A stretch of 64,000 nt of DNA from NCBI RefSeq assembly GCF_900109515.1, contig NZ_FOBD01000010.1, positions 62,001-126,000 on the forward strand, written 5' to 3'. The position numbers and the translations under genes are program-made. How positions within the stretch are numbered: the first letter of the stretch is position 1; the number at the start of each line of letters is the position of its first letter. Of the stretch, positions 1 through 8,864 are shown piece after piece. Origin of the DNA: Paenibacillus sp. OK003. Its GTDB lineage: Bacteria; Bacillota; Bacilli; Paenibacillales; Paenibacillaceae. The notes under the pieces are model-generated. The model did no database searches. It worked only from the letters and a program-made list of their open reading frames with translations, and had not been told where the DNA came from.

Positions 1-2
1 TG

Positions 3-380
3 GTGGACGTGCTGAGCACCATGAAATTATCGACACCCATTGCCAGGGTGGAGTGGAAACAATCCATTTTGACGCTCGATCTAAAGGTTACCGGAACCAG
101 CACAAGTTACACTGAAATTTATGGTAATATGGCTGCTGTGGCAGATCTAGGCTTTCGAAGTCTGGATAACGTGGAACAGGTGATGCTGCGTGTCATGGCA
201 GAGGATGAATGGCTTCACAAAAGACATTTATTGCTCGCTGCCGATTTTCGGCGTGGGGAATGGCCGATGTATGCAATCGAAACGCTTCGAGACTGGAACA
301 GTCCGATCCTCTCGGACGAATTGAAGGACTGGTTTCACATGATGGAGACCGAACTTTGGAAGAAGCAATTCGAAATGTAA
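3..380 (+). CDS. unidentified protein, start uncertain
   Basis: I do not recognise this protein. The reading frame is open from the left edge to a TAA at 378-380, so it may begin outside the window; inside it could start at GTG 3 or ATG 21, neither with a visible Shine-Dalgarno site. The predicted product is about 119-125 residues, soluble, rich in Trp and acidic residues in its second half, with no transmembrane stretch. It lies directly upstream of hepS, where related genomes often carry mtrB (TRAP) and small unnamed genes. A 70-base gap with a promoter separates it from hepS, so it probably belongs to the preceding transcription unit. Confidence 0.55.
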   Translation: MDVLSTMKLSTPIARVEWKQSILTLDLKVTGTSTSYTEIYGNMAAVADLGFRSLDNVEQVMLRVMAEDEWLHKRHLLLAADFRRGEWPMYAIETLRDWNSPILSDELKDWFHMMETELWKKQFEM

Positions 381-429
381 AGTCAGGGGTAATAGAATAG
401 CATGATTCAGTGCGTGCCCGATAAACATA

Positions 430-438
430 TGCTATAAT
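430..438 (+). promoter_or_regulatory. extended -10 promoter for hepS operon
   Basis: The sequence TGCTATAAT is a perfect extended -10 element, 55 bases before the hepS start. No convincing -35 hexamer lies 17 bases upstream (the bases there read GTGCGT), which fits the extended -10 class. Confidence 0.5.
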
Positions 439-493
439 ATATAAGATTGTAGTGCAGAAATGGTTTAACAATGCAAAGGCTCGGAGGCTGAGA

Positions 494-1357
494 ATGAATT
501 CATATCGCGTACCCCAACTAGCAAAGAAATATACGGATTACGACATGATTCGACAACATACGGAAATCCCATCATTTCCGGATAGCCGGGCTCGTCTGCT
601 GCAGGTATTTGTGGGCCGCACAGACGAAAAGGTTCATGATGAGCTATACGCTCTCGCAACCTCGCTCGTTCAGTTGGCCATGGATACGCATGATCGAATC
701 GATACGATATCCGGAGAGCGTAGAGAACTGGAGATGCGTTCACGCCAGCTGAACGTGCTTGCCGGAGATTATTTCAGTAGCCGTTTCTATCAGTTGCTTG
801 CCCATGCTGGCAAAATTGAAATGATCGGTAAACTTAGTGGTGCTGTATCCGAAGTGAATGCTCGCAAGATGACGCTGTATGAACGGATGAAAAAGCTTCT
901 CGTTTCGGCTGAAGAATACTTGCGTGAAACAGTGCAGCTGAAGATGCAGCTGTTTCTTTCTTTTACAGGCATGATCCGCGATAACGAAGCATCGCTTTGG
1001 AACGACCTGTTGGCCGAATTCAGCTACTGCGAGGCAATTATGGAAGAGCTGCAGCGGATGAATGACGAACAGAATTTTTATCACAGTTATGCTTTCTGGC
1101 ATATATACGAGCATGGCAATGACGACGAGCGTAATATGCTGCGTCAGCCGGAGCAGGATACAAGAGCATGGAGCGGTATGGTGCTGAAGTATCGGATCGG
1201 CGAGTTTTTGCTGGACAAGCTTCGTGAGTGTACACACCGTATACAACTGTTGCTGCAAGACGAGGAAGATCAACTGGGCCTGCATGAGATCAATGCAATC
1301 CTGGAGCCTTACCTGACGTATTTGCAGCCTTCACATGCGGCAGTAAGGGAAGATTGA
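494..1357 (+). CDS. hepS: heptaprenyl diphosphate synthase component I
   Basis: This is the small non-catalytic subunit of the two-subunit heptaprenyl diphosphate synthase, which with HepT makes the C35 side chain of menaquinone-7. The protein is 287 residues, helical and poorly conserved, as usual for component I; identity rests on its N-terminal style (MNSYRVPQLAKKY) and on the order hepS-menG-hepT. The frame extends upstream to GTG 452, but ATG 494 has a GGAGG at 484-488 with good spacing, so I place the start there. It is first in the operon and is followed after 15 bases by menG. Confidence comes mainly from context. Confidence 0.85.
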   Translation: MNSYRVPQLAKKYTDYDMIRQHTEIPSFPDSRARLLQVFVGRTDEKVHDELYALATSLVQLAMDTHDRIDTISGERRELEMRSRQLNVLAGDYFSSRFYQLLAHAGKIEMIGKLSGAVSEVNARKMTLYERMKKLLVSAEEYLRETVQLKMQLFLSFTGMIRDNEASLWNDLLAEFSYCEAIMEELQRMNDEQNFYHSYAFWHIYEHGNDDERNMLRQPEQDTRAWSGMVLKYRIGEFLLDKLRECTHRIQLLLQDEEDQLGLHEINAILEPYLTYLQPSHAAVRED

Positions 1358-1372
1358 GGGGGAGACAGACGA

Positions 1373-2101
1373 ATGGGGAGCGGAGAGACCAAACCTAAAG
1401 AAGAATTTGTCCATTCTGTTTTTCAGAGTATAGCCGGTAAATATGATGTCATGAATGATATTTTGAGTTTCCGCAGGCACAAGGCTTGGCGTAAATTCAC
1501 CATGAAGAAGATGAATATGTCCAAGGGCGATACCGGTCTTGATTTGTGCTGCGGCACATGTGACTGGACGCTTGCGATGGCTGAAGCAAGTGAAACAGGT
1601 CACATGCATGGGCTGGATTTCAGCAGCAACATGTTGGAGGTTGGACAAACCAAAGTTGACGCTGTAAATCGTCAAAAACAAATTACGTTGGTACAGGGCA
1701 ATGCGATGTCGCTTCCCTTCGAAGACAATTCATTCGATTATGTGACGATTGGATTTGGACTGCGCAATGTACCGGATCTCAGACAGGTTCTGTCGGAGAT
1801 GAAGCGTGTAGTAAAACCGGGTGGCATGGTGGTGTGTCTGGAATTGTCCAAGCCGACATGGCAGCCGTTTAAAGGTATTTATTATTTTTATTTTGAACAA
1901 GTATTACCCAATCTTGCCAAATTGTTTGCCAAACGTTATGAGCAGTATAAATGGCTGCCGGACTCACTTGCACTTTTTCCAGGAAGGAAGGAACTGGCCG
2001 ATATTTTCGCTGAAACTGGATTAAAGCAAGTGCAGGCCTATCCTCTGACCGGAGGTATTGCGGCATTGCATATTGGAACCAAGGAGAATCAGCATGTTTA
2101 G
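1373..2101 (+). CDS. menG: demethylmenaquinone methyltransferase
   Basis: MenG (UbiE family) methylates demethylmenaquinone with SAM in the last step of menaquinone synthesis. The 242-residue product has the family N-terminus (FVHSVFQSIAGKYDVMND), the SAM-binding motif LDLCCGTCDWT near residue 56, and the downstream GFGLRNVPD motif around residue 125. The usual Gly-rich loop reads CCGTCDW, close to the Bacillus form CCGTADW. The start ATG 1373 follows a GGGGGAGA ribosome site. Its 3' end overlaps the prenyltransferase gene by eight bases, which suggests translational coupling. Confidence 0.95.
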   Translation: MGSGETKPKEEFVHSVFQSIAGKYDVMNDILSFRRHKAWRKFTMKKMNMSKGDTGLDLCCGTCDWTLAMAEASETGHMHGLDFSSNMLEVGQTKVDAVNRQKQITLVQGNAMSLPFEDNSFDYVTIGFGLRNVPDLRQVLSEMKRVVKPGGMVVCLELSKPTWQPFKGIYYFYFEQVLPNLAKLFAKRYEQYKWLPDSLALFPGRKELADIFAETGLKQVQAYPLTGGIAALHIGTKENQHV

Positions 2102-2960
2102 GAAAATTCGCATCTTTTTAGAAATGATCAAGATTGAACACACGCTTTTCGCTTTACCTTTTGCATTTATGGGAGCCATCCTCGGTTCCATGGTAGTGAA
2201 TGATACATTCCCGACCTGGATGCAGATTATGTGGGTATTACTGGCTATGATTGGTGCAAGAAGTGCTGCTTTTGGCTTGAACCGCATGATTGACCAGGCC
2301 ATAGACAAGAAAAATCCACGTACCGCGATGAGAGCAATTCCGGCCGGTTTGTTGAAAAACGGTGAGGTCGTTATTTTTATCATAGTATCATTTGTGCTCT
2401 TGTTCTGGGCCTCATCCAACCTTAACGTGTTATCCATGCAGCTGTTGCCGATAGCTGTATTTATGCTGGTATTGTATTCATATACCAAACGTTTCACCTG
2501 GTTGTGCCACATAGTTCTTGGTATGACCATTGGTCTGGCTCCACTTGGAGGTTGGGTAGCGGTAACGGGCACGATGGATTGGACAGCGATTGTGCTGTAC
2601 GTTACGATTGTGTTCTGGACTGCAGGGTTCGATATCATCTATGCATGTCAGGATCTGGATTTTGATCAGGGCGAGGGGCTTCATTCCATACCTTCCCGTT
2701 TTGGTCTTAACAAATCATTGCAGATCGCAAAGTTCTTCCATGTGATTACCGCAATCGGTTTTCTTGCTTTGTTATTGTTGACCGATCTGAGCTGGTGGTA
2801 TGGAGCTGGAATGCTGATTACTTATGGTATCCTCTTCTATGAACACTATATTGTATCGCCAAATGACATGAGCCGTGTACAAACCGCATTCTTTACGATG
2901 AACAGTGTGCTGAGTTTAGTGGTATTTACGTTTACCCTGATTGATTTGGCGGTGAAATAA
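2094..2960 (+). CDS. UbiA-family prenyltransferase (MqnP-like)
   Basis: This 288-residue integral membrane protein belongs to the UbiA prenyltransferase family, which transfers the polyprenyl chain to an aromatic acceptor. The two Asp-rich motifs are present: NRMIDQAIDKKNPRT near residue 64 and CQDLDFDQGEGLHSIP near residue 185, with about eight hydrophobic helices. The start ATG 2094 lies inside the menG end and has an AAGGAG site. Bacillus subtilis lacks this gene between menG and hepT. Its pairing with a UbiX homologue suggests the futalosine branch of menaquinone synthesis (MqnP role) rather than MenA, but that is inference; the UbiD partner is not in the window. Confidence 0.85.
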   Translation: MFRKIRIFLEMIKIEHTLFALPFAFMGAILGSMVVNDTFPTWMQIMWVLLAMIGARSAAFGLNRMIDQAIDKKNPRTAMRAIPAGLLKNGEVVIFIIVSFVLLFWASSNLNVLSMQLLPIAVFMLVLYSYTKRFTWLCHIVLGMTIGLAPLGGWVAVTGTMDWTAIVLYVTIVFWTAGFDIIYACQDLDFDQGEGLHSIPSRFGLNKSLQIAKFFHVITAIGFLALLLLTDLSWWYGAGMLITYGILFYEHYIVSPNDMSRVQTAFFTMNSVLSLVVFTFTLIDLAVK

Positions 2961-2962
2961 AG

Positions 2963-3580
2963 ATGCAGCAGCCGGACAATAAACGACTAGTTGTCGGAAT
3001 TACCGGGGCCAGTGGAAGTATATATGGCATCAGATTAATTGAAACGCTGCTTGATCTGGAATACACTGTGCATCTGGTGATTTCCAATGCCGGGTGGCGT
3101 GTATTGAAAGAAGAAATGGACTGGGATGTTACGAATCGGGACCGTGTGCTGGAAGAAAAATTCGGCGGCCGTCCGGGTTCCCTAATCTATCATCCCGTTA
3201 GTGATATTGGCGCCTCTATCGCAAGTGGTTCTTTCCTAGCTGAAGGCATGATTATTATGCCATGCTCCATGGGTACTCTTTCCTCCATTGCACAAGGGTC
3301 ATCGGACAATCTGATGTCCAGGGCTGCTGATGTCATGATGAAAGAAGGAAGAACGCTGATTCTGGTGCCACGTGAGACACCACTGCATGCCATCCATCTG
3401 GAAAACATGCTGAAGCTCTCACGGCTTGGTGTCCGAATGATACCGGCCATGCCTGCTTTTTATTACAAACCTCAAACGATGGATGAGTTGATTCTGTTTC
3501 TGGTGGGTAAAGTGCTCGATAGTCTACGCATCCCGCATCAACTGTTTACCAGATGGGGAGAACCGGATGAACGGGGATAG
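2963..3580 (+). CDS. ubiX: UbiX-type flavin prenyltransferase
   Basis: UbiX enzymes attach a dimethylallyl group to FMN to make prenyl-FMN, the cofactor of UbiD-type decarboxylases. The 205-residue product begins with the FMN-binding loop GITGASGSIYG (residues 12-22) and contains the family segment IIMPCSMGTLSSIAQGSSDNL and LVPRETPLHAIHLENM. It starts two bases after the prenyltransferase stop. A UbiX gene beside a UbiA-type gene and menG indicates a decarboxylation step in quinone synthesis. The corresponding UbiD gene must be elsewhere. Confidence 0.92.
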   Translation: MQQPDNKRLVVGITGASGSIYGIRLIETLLDLEYTVHLVISNAGWRVLKEEMDWDVTNRDRVLEEKFGGRPGSLIYHPVSDIGASIASGSFLAEGMIIMPCSMGTLSSIAQGSSDNLMSRAADVMMKEGRTLILVPRETPLHAIHLENMLKLSRLGVRMIPAMPAFYYKPQTMDELILFLVGKVLDSLRIPHQLFTRWGEPDERG

Positions 3581-3918
3581 CTTCTGAGCTTCCTGCAATT
3601 TTGAATCTGCTGACCGAATTGCAGGGACCTTGCTGTCCCCCAATCCCGGGGTATTGGTGAGCGCTGATGGTGATGTTTGGATGGAACCACAGCCTTGACC
3701 CATGCTCCGGCAACTTCTGTACTTATGTTTCAGAACAAGTCGCAGAGTTTAATTCCCGGATGTCGGCCTTGACATTCGAAGAAGATTAGTAACGTCTTAG
3801 AAGAATACAAGCAGGAAAGGCAAGCCCTGGTTTTTCGTTATGCCTGCAGGCCCGACTTGCTGGAGGGGAAGGTAAGCATGGATTTATGGACTGACAATAC
3901 GCTGACACGGGTGAACGA
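3567..3918 (+). other. possible decayed gene or structured spacer before hepT
   Basis: This 340-base stretch sits in an otherwise tight operon. An ATG at 3567 overlaps the ubiX end; its frame has a TGA at codon 7 and then runs open to a TGA at about codon 44. Another frame is open for some 25 codons to 3789, and a third runs open for 49 codons from 3773 to a TGA that overlaps the hepT ATG. This pattern suggests a gene broken by several stops and frameshifts. The DNA also forms a 9-bp hairpin (CCTGCAATT at 3592 with AATTGCAGG at 3617), so a structured non-coding spacer is the alternative. I cannot name the putative gene. Confidence 0.35.
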
Positions 3919-4893
3919 ATGAAACTATTGGATATTTTCGGGTTGTTAAAAAAAGACATGGATTACATTGAAAAAGAGCTCTATCGCAGTGTTCAGGGAG
4001 AACAGAAGCTGTTAAGCGAAACGTCACTTCACCTGCTCAAGGCAGGGGGGAAGCGTTTGCGTCCGGTATTTGTGTTACTCGGTGGGAAATTTGGTACATA
4101 CGACATTGAACGTTTGAAGCTGGTTGCGGTTCCGCTCGAACTGATTCATTCGGCTTCTCTGGTTCATGATGATGTTATTGATAATGCCGCGACACGCAGA
4201 GGTAAACCAACGGTGAAGTCCAAATGGGATAATCGGATTGCCATGTATACGGGAGATTATATTTACGGCAAGGCCCTTGAGATGACTGCGGGCCTGTCCG
4301 ATCCGGCGATACACCGTATTCTGGCCAAAGCGATGGTGCAGATGTCCATTGGTGAAATGGAGCAAATTCGTGACTTTTTCAATACGGGACAAAGTGTACG
4401 TAATTATCTCTTGCGCATTCGTCGTAAAACGGCGCTTCTTATTGCTGTCAGCTGCCAGCTGGGGGCGCTTGCTACTCGTGCGCCGGAGCATGTATCTTCG
4501 TTGCTGTACACCTACGGTTACAACGTGGGTATGGCGTTCCAGATTCAGGACGATGTACTTGATCTGGTTGGCACCGAGAAGCAACTTGGCAAGCCTCCAG
4601 GCAGTGATATGAAGCAAGGAAATATTACGCTGCCTGTACTGTATGCATTGCAGGAACCCAACTTGCATGAACCTTTGCTGGAGGAGATAAGTCGTGTCCA
4701 GCACGAGGAGGGACGGGCGAGTGCATCCGATGCAATTGGAATGATTCGCCAAAGTCAAGGAATTGCTAAAGCAGAAGCCTTGGCTGACCGATATATGAAG
4801 AAAGCGCTCGATGCTCTGGATCAACTGCCTAACATCAAGACCACCAAAAACTTGCGTGATATCGCTCATTTTGTGGTCAAACGTACGCATTAA
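3919..4893 (+). CDS. hepT: heptaprenyl diphosphate synthase component II
   Basis: HepT is the catalytic subunit that extends farnesyl diphosphate with isopentenyl diphosphate to heptaprenyl diphosphate. The 324-residue product has both Asp-rich motifs of trans-prenyltransferases: LVHDDVIDNAATRRG (first DDxxD near residue 84) and FQIQDDVLD near residue 210. GGKRLRPVF near residue 43 is the substrate-binding segment. The gene starts at ATG 3919, whose TG is shared with a TGA of the upstream open frame. It needs HepS, encoded 3.4 kb upstream in the same operon, for activity and chain length control. Confidence 0.95.
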   Translation: MKLLDIFGLLKKDMDYIEKELYRSVQGEQKLLSETSLHLLKAGGKRLRPVFVLLGGKFGTYDIERLKLVAVPLELIHSASLVHDDVIDNAATRRGKPTVKSKWDNRIAMYTGDYIYGKALEMTAGLSDPAIHRILAKAMVQMSIGEMEQIRDFFNTGQSVRNYLLRIRRKTALLIAVSCQLGALATRAPEHVSSLLYTYGYNVGMAFQIQDDVLDLVGTEKQLGKPPGSDMKQGNITLPVLYALQEPNLHEPLLEEISRVQHEEGRASASDAIGMIRQSQGIAKAEALADRYMKKALDALDQLPNIKTTKNLRDIAHFVVKRTH

Positions 4894-4997
4894 TATGTTT
4901 GGACATTACTCTGCTATGGAGGGTGCCTTTTCATGAAATGTAGTTCCTGATGTAGCTGTTCTCACTCAAAAAATTAACGTTCATGTGATATTCCTCA

Positions 4998-5027
4998 TTG
5001 GGAGGATTTGGACATGTATGTTACAAT
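4998..5027 (+). promoter_or_regulatory. candidate ndk promoter
   Basis: TTGGGA at 4998-5003 and TACAAT at 5022-5027 are separated by 18 bases, and a TG one base before the -10 makes it an extended -10. It lies about 60 bases before ndk, in the 190-base gap after hepT. Confidence 0.45.
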
Positions 5028-5085
5028 CAAAGGGATTGCGTTTACATAATGAAATAACTTTGAACCGTGAGTGAGGAGTGAGCCT

Positions 5086-5529
5086 ATGGATCGTACATTT
5101 TTGATGGTGAAGCCGGATGGTGTGCAGCGTGGTTTGATAGGGCGTATCGTTAGCCGTCTGGAAGACAAAGGATTTAAGTTGGTGGCAGGCAAGCTGGTGC
5201 AGATGTCTGAAGATCAGGCCAAACGCCATTATGCTGAACATGAGGGAAAACCGTTCTTCGATGATCTCGTTCGTTTTATCACATCTGGTCCTGTATTTGC
5301 TATGGTCTGGGAAGGTGACGACATCGTGGCGCTTGCGCGCATCGTAATCGGTAAAACCAATGTGAAGGAAGCGGATCCGGGTACAATTCGTGGAGATTTC
5401 GCCAGCCACACACCGCATAATCTGATTCATGGGGCGGATTCGCCGGAAAGCGCCACTCGTGAAGCAGAAAACTTCTTTGCTCCAGATGAGCTGGTGACGT
5501 ACGACAAGAGCATCGCAGCCTGGTTGTAA
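5086..5529 (+). CDS. ndk: nucleoside diphosphate kinase
   Basis: Ndk transfers the terminal phosphate from ATP to nucleoside diphosphates through a phospho-histidine. The 147-residue product matches the family length. It shows the N-terminal [13 protein letters not shown] and the active-site segment [13 protein letters not shown], with catalytic His115. The frame is open from GTG 5071, but ATG 5086 preceded by GAGGAG gives the canonical MDRTF start. It lies between hepT and cheR exactly as in Bacillus. Confidence 0.97.
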   Translation: MDRTFLMVKPDGVQRGLIGRIVSRLEDKGFKLVAGKLVQMSEDQAKRHYAEHEGKPFFDDLVRFITSGPVFAMVWEGDDIVALARIVIGKTNVKEADPGTIRGDFASHTPHNLIHGADSPESATREAENFFAPDELVTYDKSIAAWL

Positions 5530-5553
5530 TTTTTTAGCCAGAAGGGTGATACG

Positions 5554-6348
5554 ATGCTGGAGCAGGAACAACTACTAGACCCGGATTACGCCGGATTTAT
5601 TCGGAAAATCAAAGAGAGCACAGGCATTGATCTTGCTCAATACAAGGAAGGCCAGATGAAAAGAAGGCTGACCACACTTCGTAACAAAAACGGATTTCAT
5701 ACGTTTGTTAATTTTTTTGATGCCATGCAAAAGGACAAGTCTCTGTTTTATGAGTTTCTGGATCGCATGACCATTAACGTCTCTGAATTTTGGCGTAACC
5801 CCAATCGCTGGGAAGTACTGCGGGATGAAATCCTGCCTGAGTTGCTGGGTCCGAAGCGTGGCGTTAAGGTGTGGAGTGCCGCTTGTTCCACAGGCGAAGA
5901 ACCTTACACTTTGGCGATGATTCTGGACACGATGGGCATTCTTAAGGGAAGCTCCATTACGGCAAGTGACTTGGACGAAGGAGCTCTCGCTAAAGCCAAG
6001 GAAGGGCGTTATATGGAGCGCTCGCTCAAAGATGTACCAAAGGAAACAGCCAATCGATACTTCAAGCAGGATGGCTTGGTGTACCGTATTGATGAACAAC
6101 TGAAAAGTTCAGTCAAGTTCATGAAGCAAAATCTGCTGTTGGATCGTTTTGACGAAGGATATGATCTGATTGTGTGCCGCAATGTCATGATCTATTTTAC
6201 CGAGGAAGCCAAAAACCTGTTGTATCATAAGTTTGCAACAAGTTTGCGTCCAGGCGGTATTTTGTTCGTGGGCAGTACGGAACAGATTTTTTCACCGGGA
6301 CAATATGGTCTGGAGACAGCGGAAACATTCTTTTATCGCAAAAAATAA
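5554..6348 (+). CDS. cheR: chemotaxis protein methyltransferase CheR
   Basis: CheR methylates glutamates in chemoreceptors using SAM, setting adaptation in chemotaxis. The 264-residue product has the small N-terminal helical domain (about 1-80) followed by the Rossmann methyltransferase fold with [17 protein letters not shown] near residue 107 and the C-terminal signature [11 protein letters not shown] near residue 207. It starts at ATG 5554 with an AAGGGTG site, 24 bases after ndk. A long hairpin follows the stop. No other chemotaxis gene is adjacent, as in Bacillus where cheR is also isolated here. Confidence 0.95.
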   Translation: MLEQEQLLDPDYAGFIRKIKESTGIDLAQYKEGQMKRRLTTLRNKNGFHTFVNFFDAMQKDKSLFYEFLDRMTINVSEFWRNPNRWEVLRDEILPELLGPKRGVKVWSAACSTGEEPYTLAMILDTMGILKGSSITASDLDEGALAKAKEGRYMERSLKDVPKETANRYFKQDGLVYRIDEQLKSSVKFMKQNLLLDRFDEGYDLIVCRNVMIYFTEEAKNLLYHKFATSLRPGGILFVGSTEQIFSPGQYGLETAETFFYRKK

Positions 6349-6363
6349 TTTCAATTATTTCAT

Positions 6364-6406
6364 AACCGTCTGGCGTGCACATGTATATGTGTCCAGGCGG
6401 TTATTT
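6364..6406 (+). terminator. hairpin after cheR
   Basis: AACCGTCTGG pairs with CCAGGCGGTT, and an inner 6-bp stem continues the helix around a GTAT loop. The tail is only ATTT, so termination may be partial. Confidence 0.5.
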
Positions 6407-6491
6407 GCATAATGGATGAATGGATATTCTCAGACACGTCGGAATCTCAATCAATCACCATTCGAGTCCAATCTATTTTAGGACAAGAAAC

Positions 6492-6531
6492 GACCGGCTT
6501 TCTTGTCAAAGCCGGTCAGCTATACTATAAT
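6492..6531 (+). promoter_or_regulatory. aroC promoter with palindrome over the -35
   Basis: A near-consensus promoter, TTGTCA (6503-6508) and TATAAT (6526-6531) with a 17-base spacer, lies 60 bases before aroC. A perfect 10-bp inverted repeat, GACCGGCTTT (6492-6501) and AAAGCCGGTC (6508-6517), brackets the -35. There is no T-run after it, so it is not a terminator; it has the geometry of an operator for a dimeric repressor. No regulator of this promoter is known to me. Confidence 0.7.
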
Positions 6532-6593
6532 AAGCAAAGAAATTATGGGATTTTAGCAATGTGAAGTTTAACAGTTTAAAGGGGGAACGTATT

Positions 6594-7763
6594 ATGAGTT
6601 TACGCTATTTAACCGCAGGGGAGACACACGGACCCCAATTAACCGCAATTATTGAAGGCTTGCCAAGCAATCTGAATATTGACTTTGAAGAGCTGAATTT
6701 TCAGCTTCACCGCCGCCAGAAGGGATATGGTCGTGGACGTCGCATGCAAATTGAGAAGGATCAGGCCAATTTCGTTGGTGGTATCCGTCACGGATATACA
6801 ACAGGTGCTCCCGTAGCATTGGTTGTTCAAAATAATGACTGGAAACACTGGCAGAATATTATGAATATTGAGCCGATTGAAGGCAGTGACGAAGAGAAAC
6901 GTCGCGTTCATCGTCCACGTCCGGGACATGCTGATTTGAATGGCGGGCTCAAATATAACCTGAAAGATTTGCGTAATGTGCTGGAGCGTTCCAGTGCGCG
7001 TGAAACAACCGTGCGTGTAGCATGTGGTGCTATTGCACGTCAATTCCTTGCTGAATTCGGGATCAAAGTAGCTGGACGTGTGTTGCGTATCGGCGAGATT
7101 GAAGCTCCTTACCAAGATCTGCCCATCGATGAACTGATCGAAGTGACAGAAGCTTCCTCCGTACGTGTAACCGATGCAGAAACCGAGAAGAAGATGGAAG
7201 CCTACATCGACCAGATCAAACAGGAAGGCGACTCCATCGGTGGAATTGTGGAATGTATCGTTGAAGGTGTGCCTGTGGGTCTTGGTAGCCACGTACAATA
7301 TGACCGTAAACTGGATGCACGGATTGCTCAGGGCGTAATGTCCATTAACGCATTCAAGGGTGTGGAAATTGGTATCGGGTTCGAAGCCGGAACGATTCGT
7401 GGTTCTCAGGTGCATGATGAGATCGTGCATAGTGAAGAGCGTGGTTATCACCGAGCTACCAATCGTTTGGGCGGATTCGAGGGCGGCATGACTAACGGTA
7501 TGCCAGTTGTAGTACGTGGGGTTATGAAACCTATTCCTACGTTGTACAAACCACTTCAAAGTGTGGATATCGATACCAAAGAAGCATTTACAGCTCAGGT
7601 TGAGCGTTCTGATGCATGTGCTGTTCCGGCAGCGAGTGTCGTTATGGAGCATGTGGTAGCCTGGGAAATTGCAAAAGCCTTCCTTGAGAAATTTGGCGGA
7701 GACTCCATGGAGGAAATCCGCGCGAACTTTGCCAACTACAATAATCAACTGGAGAATTACTAA
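6594..7763 (+). CDS. aroC: chorismate synthase
   Basis: Chorismate synthase converts EPSP to chorismate, the branch point of aromatic synthesis, using reduced FMN. The 389-residue product shows the N-terminal [30 protein letters not shown] and [14 protein letters not shown] signatures. It is called aroF in Bacillus. The frame is open from GTG 6561, but ATG 6594 preceded by AAAGGGGG fits the family start MSLRYLTAG. It heads an aroC-aroB-aroH cluster; aroB begins one base after its stop. Confidence 0.97.
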   Translation: MSLRYLTAGETHGPQLTAIIEGLPSNLNIDFEELNFQLHRRQKGYGRGRRMQIEKDQANFVGGIRHGYTTGAPVALVVQNNDWKHWQNIMNIEPIEGSDEEKRRVHRPRPGHADLNGGLKYNLKDLRNVLERSSARETTVRVACGAIARQFLAEFGIKVAGRVLRIGEIEAPYQDLPIDELIEVTEASSVRVTDAETEKKMEAYIDQIKQEGDSIGGIVECIVEGVPVGLGSHVQYDRKLDARIAQGVMSINAFKGVEIGIGFEAGTIRGSQVHDEIVHSEERGYHRATNRLGGFEGGMTNGMPVVVRGVMKPIPTLYKPLQSVDIDTKEAFTAQVERSDACAVPAASVVMEHVVAWEIAKAFLEKFGGDSMEEIRANFANYNNQLENY

Positions 7764-7764
7764 G

Positions 7765-8859
7765 ATGCGCCAGCTGACAGTGCAGTTGGAGGAGCGCTCT
7801 TATCCAATCCTGATTGGCAGCGGCCTGTTGGCTCAAGCGCCTCAATATTTTGAGCAATATGGCTTAACCAAAAAAAGCCCCTTACTCATTATTACTGATG
7901 AGCATGTGGCACCCAAATACTTGTCCGATCTGGAACAAACATTGCGTACGGCTGGTTTTACGGTCGTCTCCGCAATTGTTCCAGCGGGTGAAACCTCGAA
8001 ATCCCTTTCGGTATATCAGGATATGATGACTGTCGCCATCGAAGGCAAACTGGACCGCAGTTCGGCGATTGTTGCTCTAGGCGGGGGTGTAGTAGGGGAT
8101 CTGGCTGGTTTTGTTGCTGCTACATATATGCGTGGAATCAAGTTTGTACAAGTACCTACGACGATCCTGGCGCATGACAGCAGTGTTGGCGGCAAGGTGG
8201 CTGTCAATCATCCGCTGGCTAAAAATATGATCGGTGCATTCCATCAGCCAGAGCTGGTGCTCTATGATGTGGATACGCTTCAAACCTTGCCGCCACGCGA
8301 TGTCTCTGCTGGATTGTCAGAGATGCTGAAGCACGGACTGATTCGGGACGAAGCTTTTGCTTACTGGTGTGAGGAGCACGCGGATGAGCTGCTTGCCCTT
8401 GATCCGGAGGCTTTGGGATATGGCTTGGAACGAGGCTGTGGTATCAAGGCAGAGATTGTATCGCGTGACGAACGTGAAAATGGAGAACGTGCATTGTTAA
8501 ACCTGGGTCATACGATTGGTCATGCCATTGAAGCGATTGCCGGTTATGGCGAATTTCTGCATGGTGAAGCTATCTCGATTGGTATGGCGGGCTCGGCCTT
8601 GCTCGGCGAGAAGTTGGGAGCCCCAGCAGGACTTTATGACGATACGGTTCGGATGCTGCGTTCACTGCGTCTACCGGTGACGATGCCAAAACATTTGGAT
8701 ACAGATGCATTAATGGATGCAATGATGCACGACAAAAAGTTCCGTGAGGGCCATATGGTCTTCATTATTCCTGACCGGATCGGCGCTGCCAAAATTGTGA
8801 AGGATGTACCGGTTACGGCAGTACGCGACGTCATTGAAATGCTCAAGAAGGGAGATTAA
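7765..8859 (+). CDS. aroB: 3-dehydroquinate synthase
   Basis: AroB cyclises DAHP to 3-dehydroquinate, with NAD and a divalent metal. The 364-residue product has the NAD-binding GGGVVGDLAGFVAATYMRG near residue 105, PTTILAHDSSVGGKVAVNH near 132, and the metal ligands in LNLGHTIGHAIEA near residue 249 and HGEAISIGM near 268. The frame runs upstream into aroC, but ATG 7765 starts the family sequence MRQLTVQLEERSYPI and has a GGAG site inside aroC. Coupling with aroC is likely. Confidence 0.96.
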   Translation: MRQLTVQLEERSYPILIGSGLLAQAPQYFEQYGLTKKSPLLIITDEHVAPKYLSDLEQTLRTAGFTVVSAIVPAGETSKSLSVYQDMMTVAIEGKLDRSSAIVALGGGVVGDLAGFVAATYMRGIKFVQVPTTILAHDSSVGGKVAVNHPLAKNMIGAFHQPELVLYDVDTLQTLPPRDVSAGLSEMLKHGLIRDEAFAYWCEEHADELLALDPEALGYGLERGCGIKAEIVSRDERENGERALLNLGHTIGHAIEAIAGYGEFLHGEAISIGMAGSALLGEKLGAPAGLYDDTVRMLRSLRLPVTMPKHLDTDALMDAMMHDKKFREGHMVFIIPDRIGAAKIVKDVPVTAVRDVIEMLKKGD

Positions 8860-8864
8860 AAGCG

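Noticed and set aside
4075..4890. Long minus-strand frame opposite hepT
   Set aside because: It mirrors the hepT codons, has no ribosome site and no recognisable protein.
6639..7748. 369-residue minus-strand frame opposite aroC
   Set aside because: Shadow of a highly biased gene; the aroC motifs on the plus strand are unmistakable.
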